Positions 1-12,647 are shown, counted from the first letter of the stretch. The stretch: DNA of 64,000 nucleotides from Saksenaea vasiformis B4078 (GCA_000697055.1 JNDT01002314.1:19205-83204), one strand, 5' to 3'. Notes: generated from the sequence alone by a model not told the origin. A program made the numbers and translations.

Positions 1-358
1 TTCTGCGGGATGAAAGACCGAAAGATCGAACAGAAGAACTTAACAAACCGAATGCAAGAATTGCTGGAATAAATACAAGGCCAAACGTAGCAGATATGAA
101 GAGGCTTTTGCAGGCATGCGTACATAAAATATATACATAATATACAAGTAGTTCTTTAAACGTATCGAGGTTTTTGATGATTTATTTCGATTTTGTGCCG
201 GCTTAATAGAGAGCACTTCTCTAATCTTTTCTTCATTAGTCATATGCATGATACGGTACATAGATTGATTAAGGAAGAATCAACGTTCTATGTCGACTCT
301 CAGTTTTCGAAGTTCGAGCGATCTAAAATCTTTGCTTCTTTCTTGTGAGGTCATTGTA
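1..358. other. Left-edge non-coding stretch
   Basis: No gene is supported here. The sequence holds the 3' flank of the minus-strand kelch/kinase gene, whose stop lies near 359. An open frame continues past the presumed last intron to position 280, but the spliced version fits a kinase C-terminus better. Confidence 0.5.
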
Positions 359-3300
359 TTATGATTTATTTTTTGATGTAGTTTGCAGGTAAGGATCGTT
401 CTAGCATATATGTAAGCTCTCTGGTAATTTGAATGAGGTAATCTTACCAGTAAACTTGAGGCAGTGCCACGTTTTGCTGGATCTCGGCTCAGAAGCATTT
501 TAATTAATTGCCGGGTGCGTATATCAGGTATTTGTCGGTCAAAATTAGGGATTTCCAGCTCCTTTTGTTCATTCCACCGCAATCCGTTATTCAAAATAGG
601 CGTCGATGGTGAGGGATGTGATATAAAATGTAAAATAGTTTCGTCCTTAATATTGCTGGCAAACAAAGGTCGTGCGGTTTCGAGTTCCTGGAATTGTGGT
701 CATGATGAGATTTGCAACGGTCGCATATTGTAACTTACATAGATGACGCATCCAAGCGCCCACATGTCTACACTGGCCGTAGCAACGACGCCGCTTGCGC
801 CCTCAAGACCATAGGTTGTTGCCTTGGCCACCTCAGGTGGGCAATAACGTGGGGTGATTACGCCTACGCACTCCTCTCCAATTGTGCGGCTTCCCTCAAA
901 GTCAATCAGTTGCCATGGTTTTCCGACCTTGTGCATAATATTACTAGGTTTTAAGTCACAAAATGCAATATCTAATTTGCATACCAATCATTCAGTTAAT
1001 ATCTCTGTTAGCGGTCTCTGTTCTCATTTATCAGCTTCCTTTCTCTTTTCCTTACCTTTAGTGTGGCACCAGTTCAAACATTCAGCAATGTTCCGCAAAA
1101 TAGCACGCTTTTCCTCTTTGGTCCAGTGTTGCAGATTCTTCCGTACCCGCCGGATAGCGGATGCAAGCGTTTCATCTAGTCTTTCGATCACCATGACGTA
1201 TTTTATTTTAAGGTCGTCTTCTTCCTCTTCCCTTGGTGGTATATCGTCTTTATCTAGGCGTCGCTCTGGATTGTCACCCTGAATTGTCAACACCTCCAAA
1301 AGTTCGACCACATGGTCAGATTTAAGTTTAATCAACGTGCGGCATTCCCGTTCCCAAGCTTCGCGACGCCCAAATGACTTGATCACTGCTTTGCTTGTTT
1401 TATCTTCGTCTAATTTATGCACGAATACGATAGTGTTGGTAGGTCCCACAATAGGAGACTGGGATTTATCCGGTTGATAACGATTTGGAAGCATGTTGGT
1501 GAGAGTTGTAACGGCTGCTGCTTTGCCGCTGCTGCGAGAGCCGGAGCTATCCACCGTCGACGCGGGAGAGCCTTTATCGAGCCGGCTACTCAGCAACGGC
1601 GATTCGGTGCCACTAACGTGTTCCTCAGAAACGTCAGTACCGTTGCCTCTGCTGCTCACGGACTCTCCACTTCCTCCAGACTGCGTTATCCCATTTAAAT
1701 GCCCTAGAGTGGCTAACATCTCAAGGGGACTGGATGCGTGGTAAATGGCTGCTGGCGTCTCGTTTGTGTTCGATTGGAATTGTCTGCTTACGACCTGTTC
1801 AGGACGCGTGGGATGTTGTGACGAGGGTGAGACGGGCTGCGCCAACGGGACACTACTCATGGTGGAGGATGGGTATTGGTGATGGGTAAACGTGACGGAA
1901 TTTTTGGATCCAGCCTTATTCCAGGTAGCACCACTTGTTGATGTTCCTATGCTTAGCCGGGTGCTGTTAGGCATGTAACGGATAGGCGCAATGCTGTCAT
2001 TCCGCAGCGAGAAAGAGTCAGTGGCTGTCCACTTGTCGTCTTCTTCGTTCTTTGAAGAAATGGCATGTGTTACATTGACTGTACGCGGTCTACCAACTAT
2101 GCTGCTACCGCCACCTGTCTTGATGCTTCTCAGTACCTCCATACTACTACTCAATGGAGCGCCACCTGATATGACACTTTCTGCTGTGGTAGGACTCACA
2201 GGCGAGAAATGATCAATCGGGACAGTGCTATTGCTTTGAACAGAAAAGCGAGCCGCTAGACGTGAGAATTCGTTAGGCTTTTGCTGCAGAATTTCATTGG
2301 GAACTTGGCCATATGCCCGGATTTCGTGCGACAACAACAATTGCTGACTTGTACGTGGAGAATCATGTGGCGTTCGAGTACCGTGGCTTGACGTAGCGAG
2401 ATTCTCCAATGCAATGGATTGGGGTGGTACCATTTCGAGGACTCCGCTAACGACATGATCGGTGTCGCCAATCTCAGACGGTCTTGACGAGTCACGATAA
2501 CTACTCGTACCAGTCCAAGCTTTTGAAACACGTTTATGGCTGTAGCTATTCATAAGTGTGGCATCCGACGATCGGTTATTGGATATACTATAGCCGATAT
2601 CTTCCACGTATTGTCCGTTATCCCAGAATGGTGGTTTCGGGGCGATTTTGTGCACATCATTCATTTTTTCCGTCGCCAGCTCGTTGTTACTATTCTTCTT
2701 TCTCTTACGTAAGACAAAAAAGATGCATGCAAGGATACCAGCAATGGCTGCAACGCCTCCTACAACACTTCCAATGATCACAGGTTTCCAATCTTTGTCA
2801 GCTTTTGGACCTTGGTTGGGCGGTGGTGATGACGGTTCGTTGGGATTTGTCGTGTTAGATGGTAGATCCGTCGAAGGATAACCTGTCGTAGGGACACGTG
2901 TCCAACTCCAAGCATTCGTATCAAGTACGTACATATTGGAATCATTCGTGGAGCCAACACCCCATCCTCCAAAGATGTAAATTTTTTTCGTCTGTTCGTC
3001 CATTACGGCAGTGTGACCTAAAACGTGGCAACAAGTTCATATCAACAACTTGTCAAACGTTATTTGATCGCGTTATCATACCCATGCGTTGATTTGGTCG
3101 CTGAGTGATATTCGCCATGTTGGCGCGACTCCATGTCAAGGCAGGGTATTTGGAAACATCGAGAATCCACACATCGGTATCATACGCCTGTGTTGTTCCA
3201 CCACCATAGATAATCATCTTATCTCGCAGACAGTTTGCAGTATGCAACCTCCTCGCACCGGGTGCAGCACCATCCACAGATCCTGCCGTCACTTGAAGAT

Positions 3301-4297
3301 TCCATGTTTTCTTTCCAAGATCATAAATGTAGAGATTCTACCATACGTCACACTTGACGCGTGAGTGGGATGGTCGTATCGAAAATTGCACCAAACTTTC
3401 TTTTTTTTTTTTTTTTTTTACTCACTTTAGTTACATCGGATGGCGATCCGGTTGGCGTTCCACCAAATGCGATAAGGCAATTACAAGCTGGAACGTAGCA
3501 GGTGGCATGGTCCGTCACGCCGACACCGTTGGATCCGGATGTCCATGTATATGCATTTGCATCCATAAGGGAGAGTGTGTTGAGGACAGCATTTTGGATG
3601 GGATAGCCGTTGTTATCGACGTTCATGCCGCCGTAAGAGTATACTGTGTTGTTAACCAGTGTCAAGGTAAAGCCTGAAGCTCTGGCGGGGGGCTCGAGAC
3701 CTAATCAGCTTTTTGTTCGTCTTTCACTTCCAGTCAGGGCGTCCAAATGGAATAAAAAAAGCACCTACTTGCGGTAGGAAATCCCCAGCTCCAGCTATTT
3801 GTATCCAATTTCTGGAGCATCCCAGCCGTCCCTCCCTGGGTGGTGTTTCCCGCAACAGCTAACATTTGACCTCCACTTGGCAGCGGTGTGGCGCTAAACA
3901 GGACCTGCGGCCGCATTTGGTTCTGAGCCTGGACCTGCACATCGGGGTGGTACCATGAACCATTGCGGGAATCCCATACCCAGAGCCCGACGGAACCATG
4001 TAATGTGCCGGTGTCGCTGGCAGCAGGATCGTCGACTCCACCATACACTACAACGTATGGACTAATATATGCTACAAAAGATAAGAAAATATTTTGGCTT
4101 AGGTCATTATGAAACATAGGAGGTAACGATTATTGGTTACCAGCCGCATGACCTGCTCGCCATGGTACAATCGTTTGAACCTTGCCTAGTGCAGGGTTGT
4201 AAGGGAGATTGTTGGATGGTGTTTGTGCGCGTGTTAGACTAATAAGACATAAAGCTGCTATTGCAAAGCAGATAGCAGAGGGGAGACAACGGAGCAT
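359..4297 (-). CDS. Kelch-repeat, single-pass membrane protein with cytoplasmic kinase-like domain
   Basis: Eight exons join in frame (4297-4141, 4071-3769, 3673-3426, 3337-3082, 3017-1056, 971-739, 687-448, 400-359), giving about 1146 residues. Residues 1-22 form a signal peptide ending LTRA. Residues about 25-375 are kelch blades (VVVYGG, YSYGG, IIYGGG, IYIFGG, each followed by a W-containing strand). A Pro/Asn-rich linker leads to one transmembrane helix near 400-423, followed by the basic stop-transfer RKRKK. A long Ser/Thr-rich juxtamembrane region precedes a kinase-like domain at about 845-1135. That domain has a Lys in AVIKSF, a Glu in WERECRTL, the catalytic-loop DLKPSN, IDFEG in place of DFG, and PPE in place of APE. 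No glycine-rich loop is visible. I infer a plasma-membrane sensor with an extracellular ligand domain. Activity is uncertain because HRD reads FCD and DFG reads DFE. The last intron (447-401) is the least certain join. Confidence 0.85.
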
Positions 4298-7200
4298 AGG
4301 AAGAAAGAGAGACTGAGGGCTGAGAAAAGCATGTAACAGTACGAAAAAAAAAAATATAAAAAAAGCAGAGCTCACTCTCCAACCACTTTCTCTCAAAAAA
4401 GTATATAAAAAAGCAGAGCTCACGCTTCAACCACTTTTTCTCAAAAAAGTATATAAAAAGAAAGTATAGCGGAAGGCTAATTGAAATGAAAAGACCCTCT
4501 AAAAAAGCGCGTGGGTTTTTTGAACAATGAGAAAATGATGTTAAATACAGCAGTATGAGCTTCATCCTCGTGTTTCTTTATCCGTCTGATGGCTCCGCTA
4601 CATCGGTGATGCCTTTAAAATGGGGAGTACAACAAAGGTAATAAGTCTAGTAATTATAAACGCTAAGACAGAATAATAGGTAATCTATGTGCGTACAAAT
4701 GTGTTTGCTTAGCAATTTGTTTCTTTACCCCTCTCCTTTCCCTTGTTAAAGGATAACGAGCTAAAAAAAGATAGTCGCCGTTTTTAGATACATCTGTCCT
4801 ACATAGCTTCCGCCGGGGATACATATCGCCATCCCGTCTATTATGAACATGTAGCGCCGTTTAAACTTACAAGTAGTCATTGCACCGCCGCCACATGATA
4901 ATCACCATGAAGCAAAACGCTGCTTTGAACTATTGCATGAGAATGTGTAAGCATCAGTATATAGCTTACGTATGTTAGCATTGTCAATTCTGTGACTCAT
5001 GTCTTCATGTCTCATCAGGTCTTCTGGTGGGACGCAAAGAGACAGTCAAGTCAAAAGACCTGTAGGAGATGTAGTCCATAACAACAAATACTAACACGGC
5101 TTGTTCAATATGCAATGCAATGATAACGTCGAAAGTCTTTTTTACGTCTGATTGAATCCTGTGTATTCGCGTCCTTTTGGAAAACATCTGTGCTAAGCAA
5201 CAATTCGCTATTTATCATTTGATTATATCAACAGGACCCAAACACGCATTTTAGGGGGTGGCATGACAAAGGGTGAACTTAAAAGTATCTATGGTAGTTT
5301 GTGTTGGATAAATGGAAGTAAAAAAAGAAACGCTTCCTTTATTGTAGTCAATGGGTTGGAAAAAAAGAAAGTTTCGACGATCCCACTTTACATTTCTTAC
5401 TCCGCTCGATGCTCGCACCAAATCTCTTTGCTTTACATCTTATGGATTTATTCTGTCCTTCTACGTTACTTTTAAACTACTTGGCATTAGCCCAAAATAG
5501 ACTTTGCGTTGGAAAATAGAACGCTTTGCTTGCGACACACTGGAATTTTCCGTGAGAAAGCATATCTTTTTGCATGAACTGAAAGTGCATCGTGCTACTT
5601 TCATTGTTTCTGGTCCACTGTGATAGGCCCTCCTAATGTCCAATTGATGAATTTGTTCTAGATAACGCGATGCGCTACGAGGAATCCTTTCTATTTTTCC
5701 TTTGACTCTGTTTTCCTCCTTTAGCATCTCTAGTAATTTAGGACGTCAATTCACTACTTGTGCAAGATTATTGGTACCCCTTCGTCTATTGTTTATCTCG
5801 TACGATCTCTACCGCGAATCGCCTGGTATATGTTGGTGCTCATTACCCATTATTCAAGTAAGTAAATGTTGTTACATAGTCATTATCGTTCATCTTCCCC
5901 AATAGCTTACCAGATGCTACATCACTTCAAGTCCTCTTCTTAACCAATATTGGATTGGCCTCATTGCTAAAGACTTTGCTTTGCTGCTCCCACCTTTCGC
6001 ACAACAAGACTAACTTTCGGGGGTAAGTAAGATAACGTCCAAGTATTATTCCATTTTCTAACCACGAATTATTTTTTATGCCGCTTGATTATATTTGGTA
6101 TCCAACGGAGCGTCCTAGTTCACGCAAGTTGATCAATACTTTGACGAAGTAATAACGTATATTCAGTATTTCCTTGGCGCAGATTGGACTCTTGATGAGT
6201 GTAATAGTTATTTAGGGTAGTATAAAGAGTAATTCAGTAGGCGGTATGGCTCCAGTACTTTCGGCTTACCTGATTTTTACCTAATTTTGTATTTCTTAAG
6301 TGTGGCACATTCACAATAAAAATTAGGCAGTAAGAGGATGATTCAGGCATTCATGTGTTGGCCATCTCTTGCTAAAGAGGAAATTGGCAGCTACACTGCA
6401 GGTAATACATATCTGCCAGAGGGTAGAAGGAACGTATTCATAAAGAAACCCCAGCTCGAGCAGTTGGCATCTATGAAAGAATCCTCCCAATATCCTTCGG
6501 CATTTTAACAGTACGCCTATATCTGGAAAGTATCTGTGTACTGCCAGACATAACGCGTTTGGACGTCTCGAAATTTCACTACCCAACAGCTGGTCTGCTT
6601 CCAGGCATAACCTGAAAGAACCTGAATATCAGATGAATGTCGAGTGGATTACTTTCTTTATCCCTGTCACATGCTTGGATATATTTGCTTATTGAATCAC
6701 GCTAGTCTAAATAAGTTTTGCGCCCAGTCAAAGGTCTAATGTAATGCTAAGGAAGGATTTAACGTAAGTTATTGCTTCCCATAGCATTGAATGGACGTAG
6801 AAAAGATAGGCGTTAAAGTGCAGAGTTCATTTGGAAGTAACACCAAGTGATTTCAAAGGGACGCGGTATCGTAAGAATGATACCATAATTTCAGAACACT
6901 CTAAGAGCGCTATTGGTAATTTATTTCATCCCTTTCCTGCTCATCTAATCGCGGAAAAAGAAACAAAGAGTTGATACACTGTTTGCAGAAGTTTCTGGCA
7001 GTAGTTTAGGTTACTTGCGTCTGGTTCAAACAACCAAAGATTCCTGCAAGAATAGCATGAAGATCCTTTCACAAAAGGAACGTCCTCTCTACCAGAGAAT
7101 GACCTGTTTGGATAATATGATATTTTGCTTTTATCAAGCTACTTTTTACCATATTTTTCTTTTCCTTTCTTGAGCAGTGTCTGCGTCAATATTATCCAGC

Positions 7201-10199
7201 TTACCAGCATGAGCAGCGATGAAATGGTACTTGTATTCTCAGTATACTGCGCAGGTACTCAGTATGTGATCGTGACCTCTAAAGAGCGTGTGATTTATAT
7301 GCTCAATTCAGCCATTCTCAACAATAGCGTGATAGCTTCCGCTCTCGTAGGAAAGGGCAAGAAAAGAGACTGATAGAGATCAAAGTCTAGTATAATTACG
7401 TAAGATGCCTATCTTTCATTATATTTGCCTAAACTCAGTGTCATTGGGCGGTTTGGTACAGTTGTTAAAATCAAATTTAACTGCAGGAAACTTCGCAAAA
7501 TGAAACCATAATGGCTAGGACCAGGTGAACATCCGATAGTTTGAAGCTGAGCAATTCCAAAGACTTTGCATCTCGTGATTGATATTCCGATGGCCGTCGC
7601 AAAGCAAATAACCGGTAAGGTTCTCTTGGCAGCGATTCACAACAGGCGTATATATGCGCGTATGATGCAGAAAAAAGTTGATGAAAGTAACTCGATGTAT
7701 CAAAGAAAAATGTACCACTACATCATTATTTGCTATCCAGCGACATCAGAAGTGGCAGAGAGCAAATTCGTTTCTCAGAAAAGGCGTATATCACTCTTAA
7801 ATGACTCAGCTAACCTATAGTCACGCGGATGCATTAAAGAAAGCAAAGCACAATAAAAAAGGTGGATATGAGACTCAGCCATAGGGCCATGTCCCACCTC
7901 TTCAGTTTTAGAGAGCTTAGTTTTGTGTTCCTTTTCACAGTCAACACCCCCGTCTTTTTGCATGCAGTACATACTGTATGTTATTTCTGCACGTGTATTC
8001 CCTGCGTAGTGTTTACTACCCAATGATCTTGCTAGACTTCTTGTCTTCAGTTCGACCCTTCCCCTGCACATCGCCGTAAATATATTACTTCCGCTTTGGT
8101 TTCTCATGGAACAAAAATAGCTACCTCCTGCGTAAATAAATGGTAACTAATTCAGAACGTAACTCTCGTACTTACGTGTGGCTACGTTATGTCACCACAA
8201 GATACCATGCTGTGGAGCTACCTTCAGCTTTCTGAGATAATCTCACTGAACTGTAAACCATTCGAGAGGGAACTTTTTAAACAAGCATAATACACGCTTG
8301 CATAAAGTAAGTACTTGATGCATCCATTGTCTTTCACCTTATTTAGCACATTACTAAACATTCCTATTAGCTAATCTGTAGTGCCCTTAAGCCTGCTAAC
8401 GTCATGTGGACTAAAATGTATAAAATGCACTGTTCAGCACCCTTTTGTCGATCGCTTTAGCTCGTATTCACAGGGCTGCAGATGCTTCTCTAATATCTAA
8501 CGTGCCAAAAGCTCTAACTCGTTAAAAGACAAAACAAAGAGATATAAACAATATGTAACGACGATCAGCATTGCGTTGCTAACGTCACTCGCGGTAAATT
8601 GGGTAGATCCTGTTGCTTAGCTTCTGCAGGCTGACCATCTGACGCTAAAACACGAATGTCTCTGTAGAGATGATCCTACACTGCGTTTACTGCAAAGGAA
8701 AACAGAGACGTTTGAAAGTTCTTTTAACAGACGAACAAATGGTAAGTATATTTTGTAAAGCTACTGCCATGAGCTTGGCGAAAATCTGTGATATTTGCTG
8801 GTGAAGTCTCTTGCCCAAAGCCGGGATGTGGGTTTTAGTTGGCCATTCCTCAACTGCAGAGTAAATAATTACAAAAAAGGCATCTTGCTTGCATACGTGT
8901 TTTGTTTATCGACATTAATTATTTTTTTTCAAGCAACAGTGTAAACAAACAAATCGAAGATCAGGGCATGTTATTGTTTTAGGCTACTAAGACGGGGATC
9001 CAATCAGCCCTTCTGCCTCGAGAAAATCATAAATCAAATTAAAAATTTGTAAGGATAGTTTCAATAGCTGTCGATATATGAGACCAAAGACATGAATGGA
9101 AACAGCTTACTGTGAATCTAGCTTGCCTTCTCTTTTTGCATTGATCTGGGAATGTGATGCTAATATGCTACCGTCGGCTTTACAGGAAAAAAGTACTACG
9201 GGACGGTTGCACTAGGATAATATAGTCTCTACATGGACATAGTCCCTGAAGGAGAAAAATGCCTTTGCGAGAAGTAAATATATATGCAGCTGGACAACTG
9301 CAAGCAGCAATTGAATGCCAGATGACAACATCATCACAATACAATGTCATTCCGGGAAATCCGTTATGCCGGGATAATAACGTTGCTGAAGCAAGACGCA
9401 GTTGCTGAAACTAACAATGTTGATAAGTGCAAGTGTATCACGCTTTTATGTTTTTGGCACGTACGCCTGAATCTGACAGGATGTACTTTAAAAGTAGCAG
9501 GCAAACCTCGCTCGAGATGGAGCACTTGTCTCGAGCTTCTAATAATCTGTGAATATTTGCATCAGAAATGGAACAACTGGCGACACCCTCAATAGCGATG
9601 CAATGTTTGCGAATAACATAGGCAAAAACCCATTAGAAAAACCTCATACCATGCAATAAATGGTCGAGTTTCCCAGCCCATGTTTTTGTATTGACCGCAT
9701 CCCTCTGCCCCTTTCTACCCAGTGCTCGGTTAGGCTGACCTTGTTTCGGTTCTCCGTTGCGACAGGAGTAAACAATACTCCATAGAATTCCAAAGGGTGC
9801 ACCATGCTTCCACAATTAGCAGGCAGTCTCTTATGCCTGCGTATGGTTATGCATTTTCTTTCATACATTGTAGTGATTGTTTTAATGCCATATTCCCGAA
9901 CAGCAAATGTCGTTTCGAGATAAGTGGCCCTCAGCTTTGTCGTGAATGAAGAAAACAGAAATTCATATTCAAAGTCCGGTAATAACGTTTTGATCAGCGA
10001 GGCTGTGCTGTTCCCCAAAAAATCGGAAAGAAGTTGATAAGATAGTAGTAGTAGTAAATGACAGGTTTGACAAGAAAAACAAAGTTGTAGATTGAATGTG
10101 TCAACATAAACACGTTTCTCCCTTAGGTCCATGCTTGTATTTCGGATTTTTAGTTTCAGGTAGATGAAAAAGGAAAAATGCAACGTTGATATACTTTTT
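4298..10199. other. 5.9-kb gene-poor region
   Basis: Only short ORFs (under 90 codons, or with non-ATG starts) occur, with no recognisable domain on either strand. The first 300 bases are the likely promoter of the kelch/kinase gene and contain two near-identical AAAAAAGTATATAAAA blocks (about 4396 and 4444), a TATA-like direct repeat. One 8-bp-arm inverted repeat (GCTCGAGA / TCTCGAGC) lies at 9510-9536. No tRNA, rRNA or transposase remnant could be identified by eye. Confidence 0.5.
4385..4462 (-). promoter_or_regulatory. Duplicated TATA-like block upstream of kelch/kinase gene
   Basis: An approximately 50-bp direct repeat carries AACCACTTTCTCTCAAAAAAG then TATATAAAA, and the second copy reads AACCACTTTTTCTCAAAAAAG then TATATAAAA. 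The minus-strand gene starts at 4297, so the copies lie 90-150 bases upstream of its ATG. TATATA reads the same on both strands. A promoter role is inferred from position only. Confidence 0.4.
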
Positions 10200-11479
10200 T
10201 TAGTTTTGCTTGTAGAACGACTCCAACTCCTCAACGTCTTCCTTGGAACCAAGCCAGATACCCGATCGGTCATGGATATGTTCGGGGACAATGTCCAATG
10301 CATTCTGTGTACCAGTGGAAGCCTTGCCACCAGCTTGCTCAATCAAATAGGCCATGGGGAATACTTCGTAGAGGATTCTCAACTTTCCTCGCTTGGACTT
10401 GGAATCAGCGGGGTATCCAAAGATACCACCATATAACAATGTTCGGTGGATGTCGGAAACCATCGACCCCACATAACGTGCGCTGTACTTTTGTTTCACG
10501 TGGTCCACATATTTCTTGGAGGGCTCATCAAAGTATTTGTAGTTACCCTCGTTGATGGAATAGATCTTTCCGCGAGGGCTCATGGTGATCTTTACAGAAG
10601 CCAATTTAGATTAACCCTTTGGACAAGAGTGAATGCTGATTTTCTTTTACCTTGGGATGTGTCATGATAAATTCGCCAATGGCAGGGTCAAGTGTGAAAC
10701 CGTTGACACCGTTGCCGACAGACTATGGGCACCATCGTCAGCAACCGCTGCTCGTTATCGCTCCCCTTTTCCGCTTACCAGAATCATCTCACAGTAAGAA
10801 CCATACATACAGTAACCTGCCGCGATAAGCTCGCGACCGCTGCGGATCAAATCGTTCATGTTTGGATTCTTTTCGTCACGCTGCCCAAAAAACAGAAATG
10901 GATTAGACGAGGTGTCACAAGAGAAGGCGAGGATATACAAACCACTTTGAAAATACCAAAAATGGTACCAATGGAGACACCACAATCAATGTTAGAGGAA
11001 CCATCCAGAGGATCAAATGTAACAACGTATTTGCCGCGCTCTGTGTCCTGAATAACCATGGCATTCTCGTCTTCCTCTGAGACCAACAAACACGCCTTGC
11101 CGGATGCAATCAAAGCATTACGGAAAATATCATTGGCGAGAACATCCAACTTTTTGACATCTTCGCCTTGAACGTTGGCAGCACCCGTCAAACCCAACCT
11201 ATCGCCTCGATGAATACATTTATCGCCACACACGTTGTAAAACACATTTACAAATTGATCAATCCGGCTTGCTTGACTTTGGATGCAACAAATTTACAGC
11301 CAAACTGGATAGCTGTCAAAAGAATAGTAAGGTCACCCGTTGCTTCAGGTACTTCCTATGATAACGGTTGGTTAAAGTGGCGTTTTAGCGTTGTCACGTC
11401 TCACCTGTTGCTGTGACAAGACCCAACGTGTCAAGGTAACCAAATCTTCACCACGACCGATTTTAATTTCGTCAAACAT
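10200..11479 (-). CDS. FBP1: Fructose-1,6-bisphosphatase
   Basis: Six exons (11479-11405, 11355-11252, 11198-10946, 10880-10779, 10722-10651, 10589-10200) join to 331 residues, the usual length for the family. The enzyme hydrolyses fructose-1,6-bisphosphate to fructose-6-phosphate, the committed cytosolic step of gluconeogenesis. Visible hallmarks are the N-terminal LTRWVL helix, the metal-binding [13 protein letters not shown] signature in exon 3, SEEDE upstream of it, the substrate-site stretch [10 protein letters not shown], and the C-terminal LYGGIFGYP and EQAGGKAS motifs. The start ATG is followed by [15 protein letters not shown], as in other fungal enzymes. The gene stands alone. Two GC-rich boxes matching the CreA/Mig1 consensus lie about 110-135 bases upstream, which fits glucose repression. 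Nothing looks broken. Confidence 0.97.
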
Positions 11480-11587
11480 TGTTTTTGCTTATATGAGAGT
11501 GTGCGAGAGAGAGGGAAAAAGAGAGAATTATCTGTAAGAAGAGAAAACCGACACGAGTTGGCTAGGTTCCCCGCTTTAAAAGCCAAT

Positions 11588-11615
11588 GCGGGGTCGGACT
11601 GTTTCTCGGGTGGGG
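11588..11615. promoter_or_regulatory. Two SYGGGG (CreA/Mig1-type) boxes upstream of FBP1
   Basis: GCGGGG (11588-11593) and GTGGGG (11610-11615) both fit the SYGGGG core bound by fungal carbon-catabolite repressors, and a CCAAT sits at 11583-11587. They lie 109-136 bases before the FBP1 start codon. Function is inferred from match and position, and such short cores also occur by chance. Confidence 0.4.
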
Positions 11616-12583
11616 TAGGGTGATCCAAAGTAAGACACCCGCAAACGGGCGTGGAATGTTTGATGGCTTAATTTTTTTCTTCCTCACTGTGAGAAGAGGG
11701 TTGACTATTCTTCTTGGTCAAATGTCAGACAGACAGTGTCAAGAACTAAAATGACAGGTGCATTGATGGCTTGCATCTCTCTCTCTTTTTTTTTTTGGGG
11801 ATAAAAAAAGGCACATATGTGTTCTTAGATCATCCGACGAATGTTACACAGAATCATGGCACCAATGGTTGAACAGCACACGTATCTGGAATGAATTAAG
11901 CGATGGTTCTGCTTTCTTTTGGTCAGCAAAGGGCAGAAAGCTACATAATTCCCACGGCTACGTTTTCATTCATTACAGAAGCGATTACTAGGGCTGTACC
12001 ATGCAAAAATTTCGTCTGGCTCTTTGGGAAAAACGGGCCGGACCCGTTCTGAGACCCCCGTCACTAACCCATCGCTTTCCGAGGAATCCTCGTGCCTTGC
12101 CATGACTAAGCTGGTGGTATGTGTGGTCAACGCGCCGAGTCATTGACAGGCCAAGTTTTTCCATTACCAACCCCCCTCACGTCAGCAATTTACTACTCTT
12201 CCCCCCCCCCCCCTCTTCGGCTTGTAGTCCCCTTTTTGGCTGAATAAAAAAAAAAAAGTAAAAGAGAAATTTTTAAAGTTCTCCTGGGCCTAATGTTAAA
12301 AGTATAGTCTGCATGCATTGCATTCTTGTCAGTACACAACGATGCAGTCAGGAACCTTGGTGTGAACAAGCTTAGTTAAACAACTTTTTATGTTGTATCG
12401 TTAAGATGAAACACATACGGCTGTGGCAAAACTAATGTCCCCTATCTTGACAGTGGCAACGAACGTTTTTGGGGCTTGATTTTTTAAGGGGATCTGATAT
12501 AGAGCATATACGGGAGCAGAAGTCATCCTGCCTTTTCCTGATACGGTAGCGGGAGGTACGAAAGGAAGGCGGTCTGCGAGTGC

Positions 12584-12590
12584 ATATAAA
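12584..12590 (+). promoter_or_regulatory. TATA-like box of DDHD gene
   Basis: ATATAAA occurs within GCATATAAACCC, 58 bases before the chosen ATG at 12648. Its spacing supports the short N-terminus rather than a missing upstream exon. Confidence 0.45.
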
Positions 12591-12647
12591 CCCTCCTTCC
12601 CTTTCCTTTACAACAGAAAAAAGTCGCCTTTTTCTTTTGCTTTTGTC

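Larger units (their letters stand above)
11480..12647. other. Intergenic region between FBP1 and the DDHD gene (divergent promoters)
   Basis: FBP1 reads left and the DDHD gene reads right, so this 1.17 kb should hold both promoters. It contains poly-C, poly-T and poly-A tracts near 11790 and 12200-12260, and a TATATAAA-like box (GCATATAAACC) at 12582-12592, about 60 bases before the DDHD start. No coding sequence is recognised. Confidence 0.55.

Noticed and set aside
280..447. Read-through C-terminal extension of the kinase-like protein to position 280
   Set aside because: A GTAAGA donor at 447 and TGCTAG acceptor at 401 give a short C-terminus (NDPYLQTTS) that fits the end of a kinase domain, while the read-through peptide is basic and unlike the family.
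9644..10342. 232-codon minus-strand ORF near the FBP1 3' end
   Set aside because: It overlaps the FBP1 last exon in another frame and the remainder is composition-biased with no domain. It is most likely a shadow plus flank.
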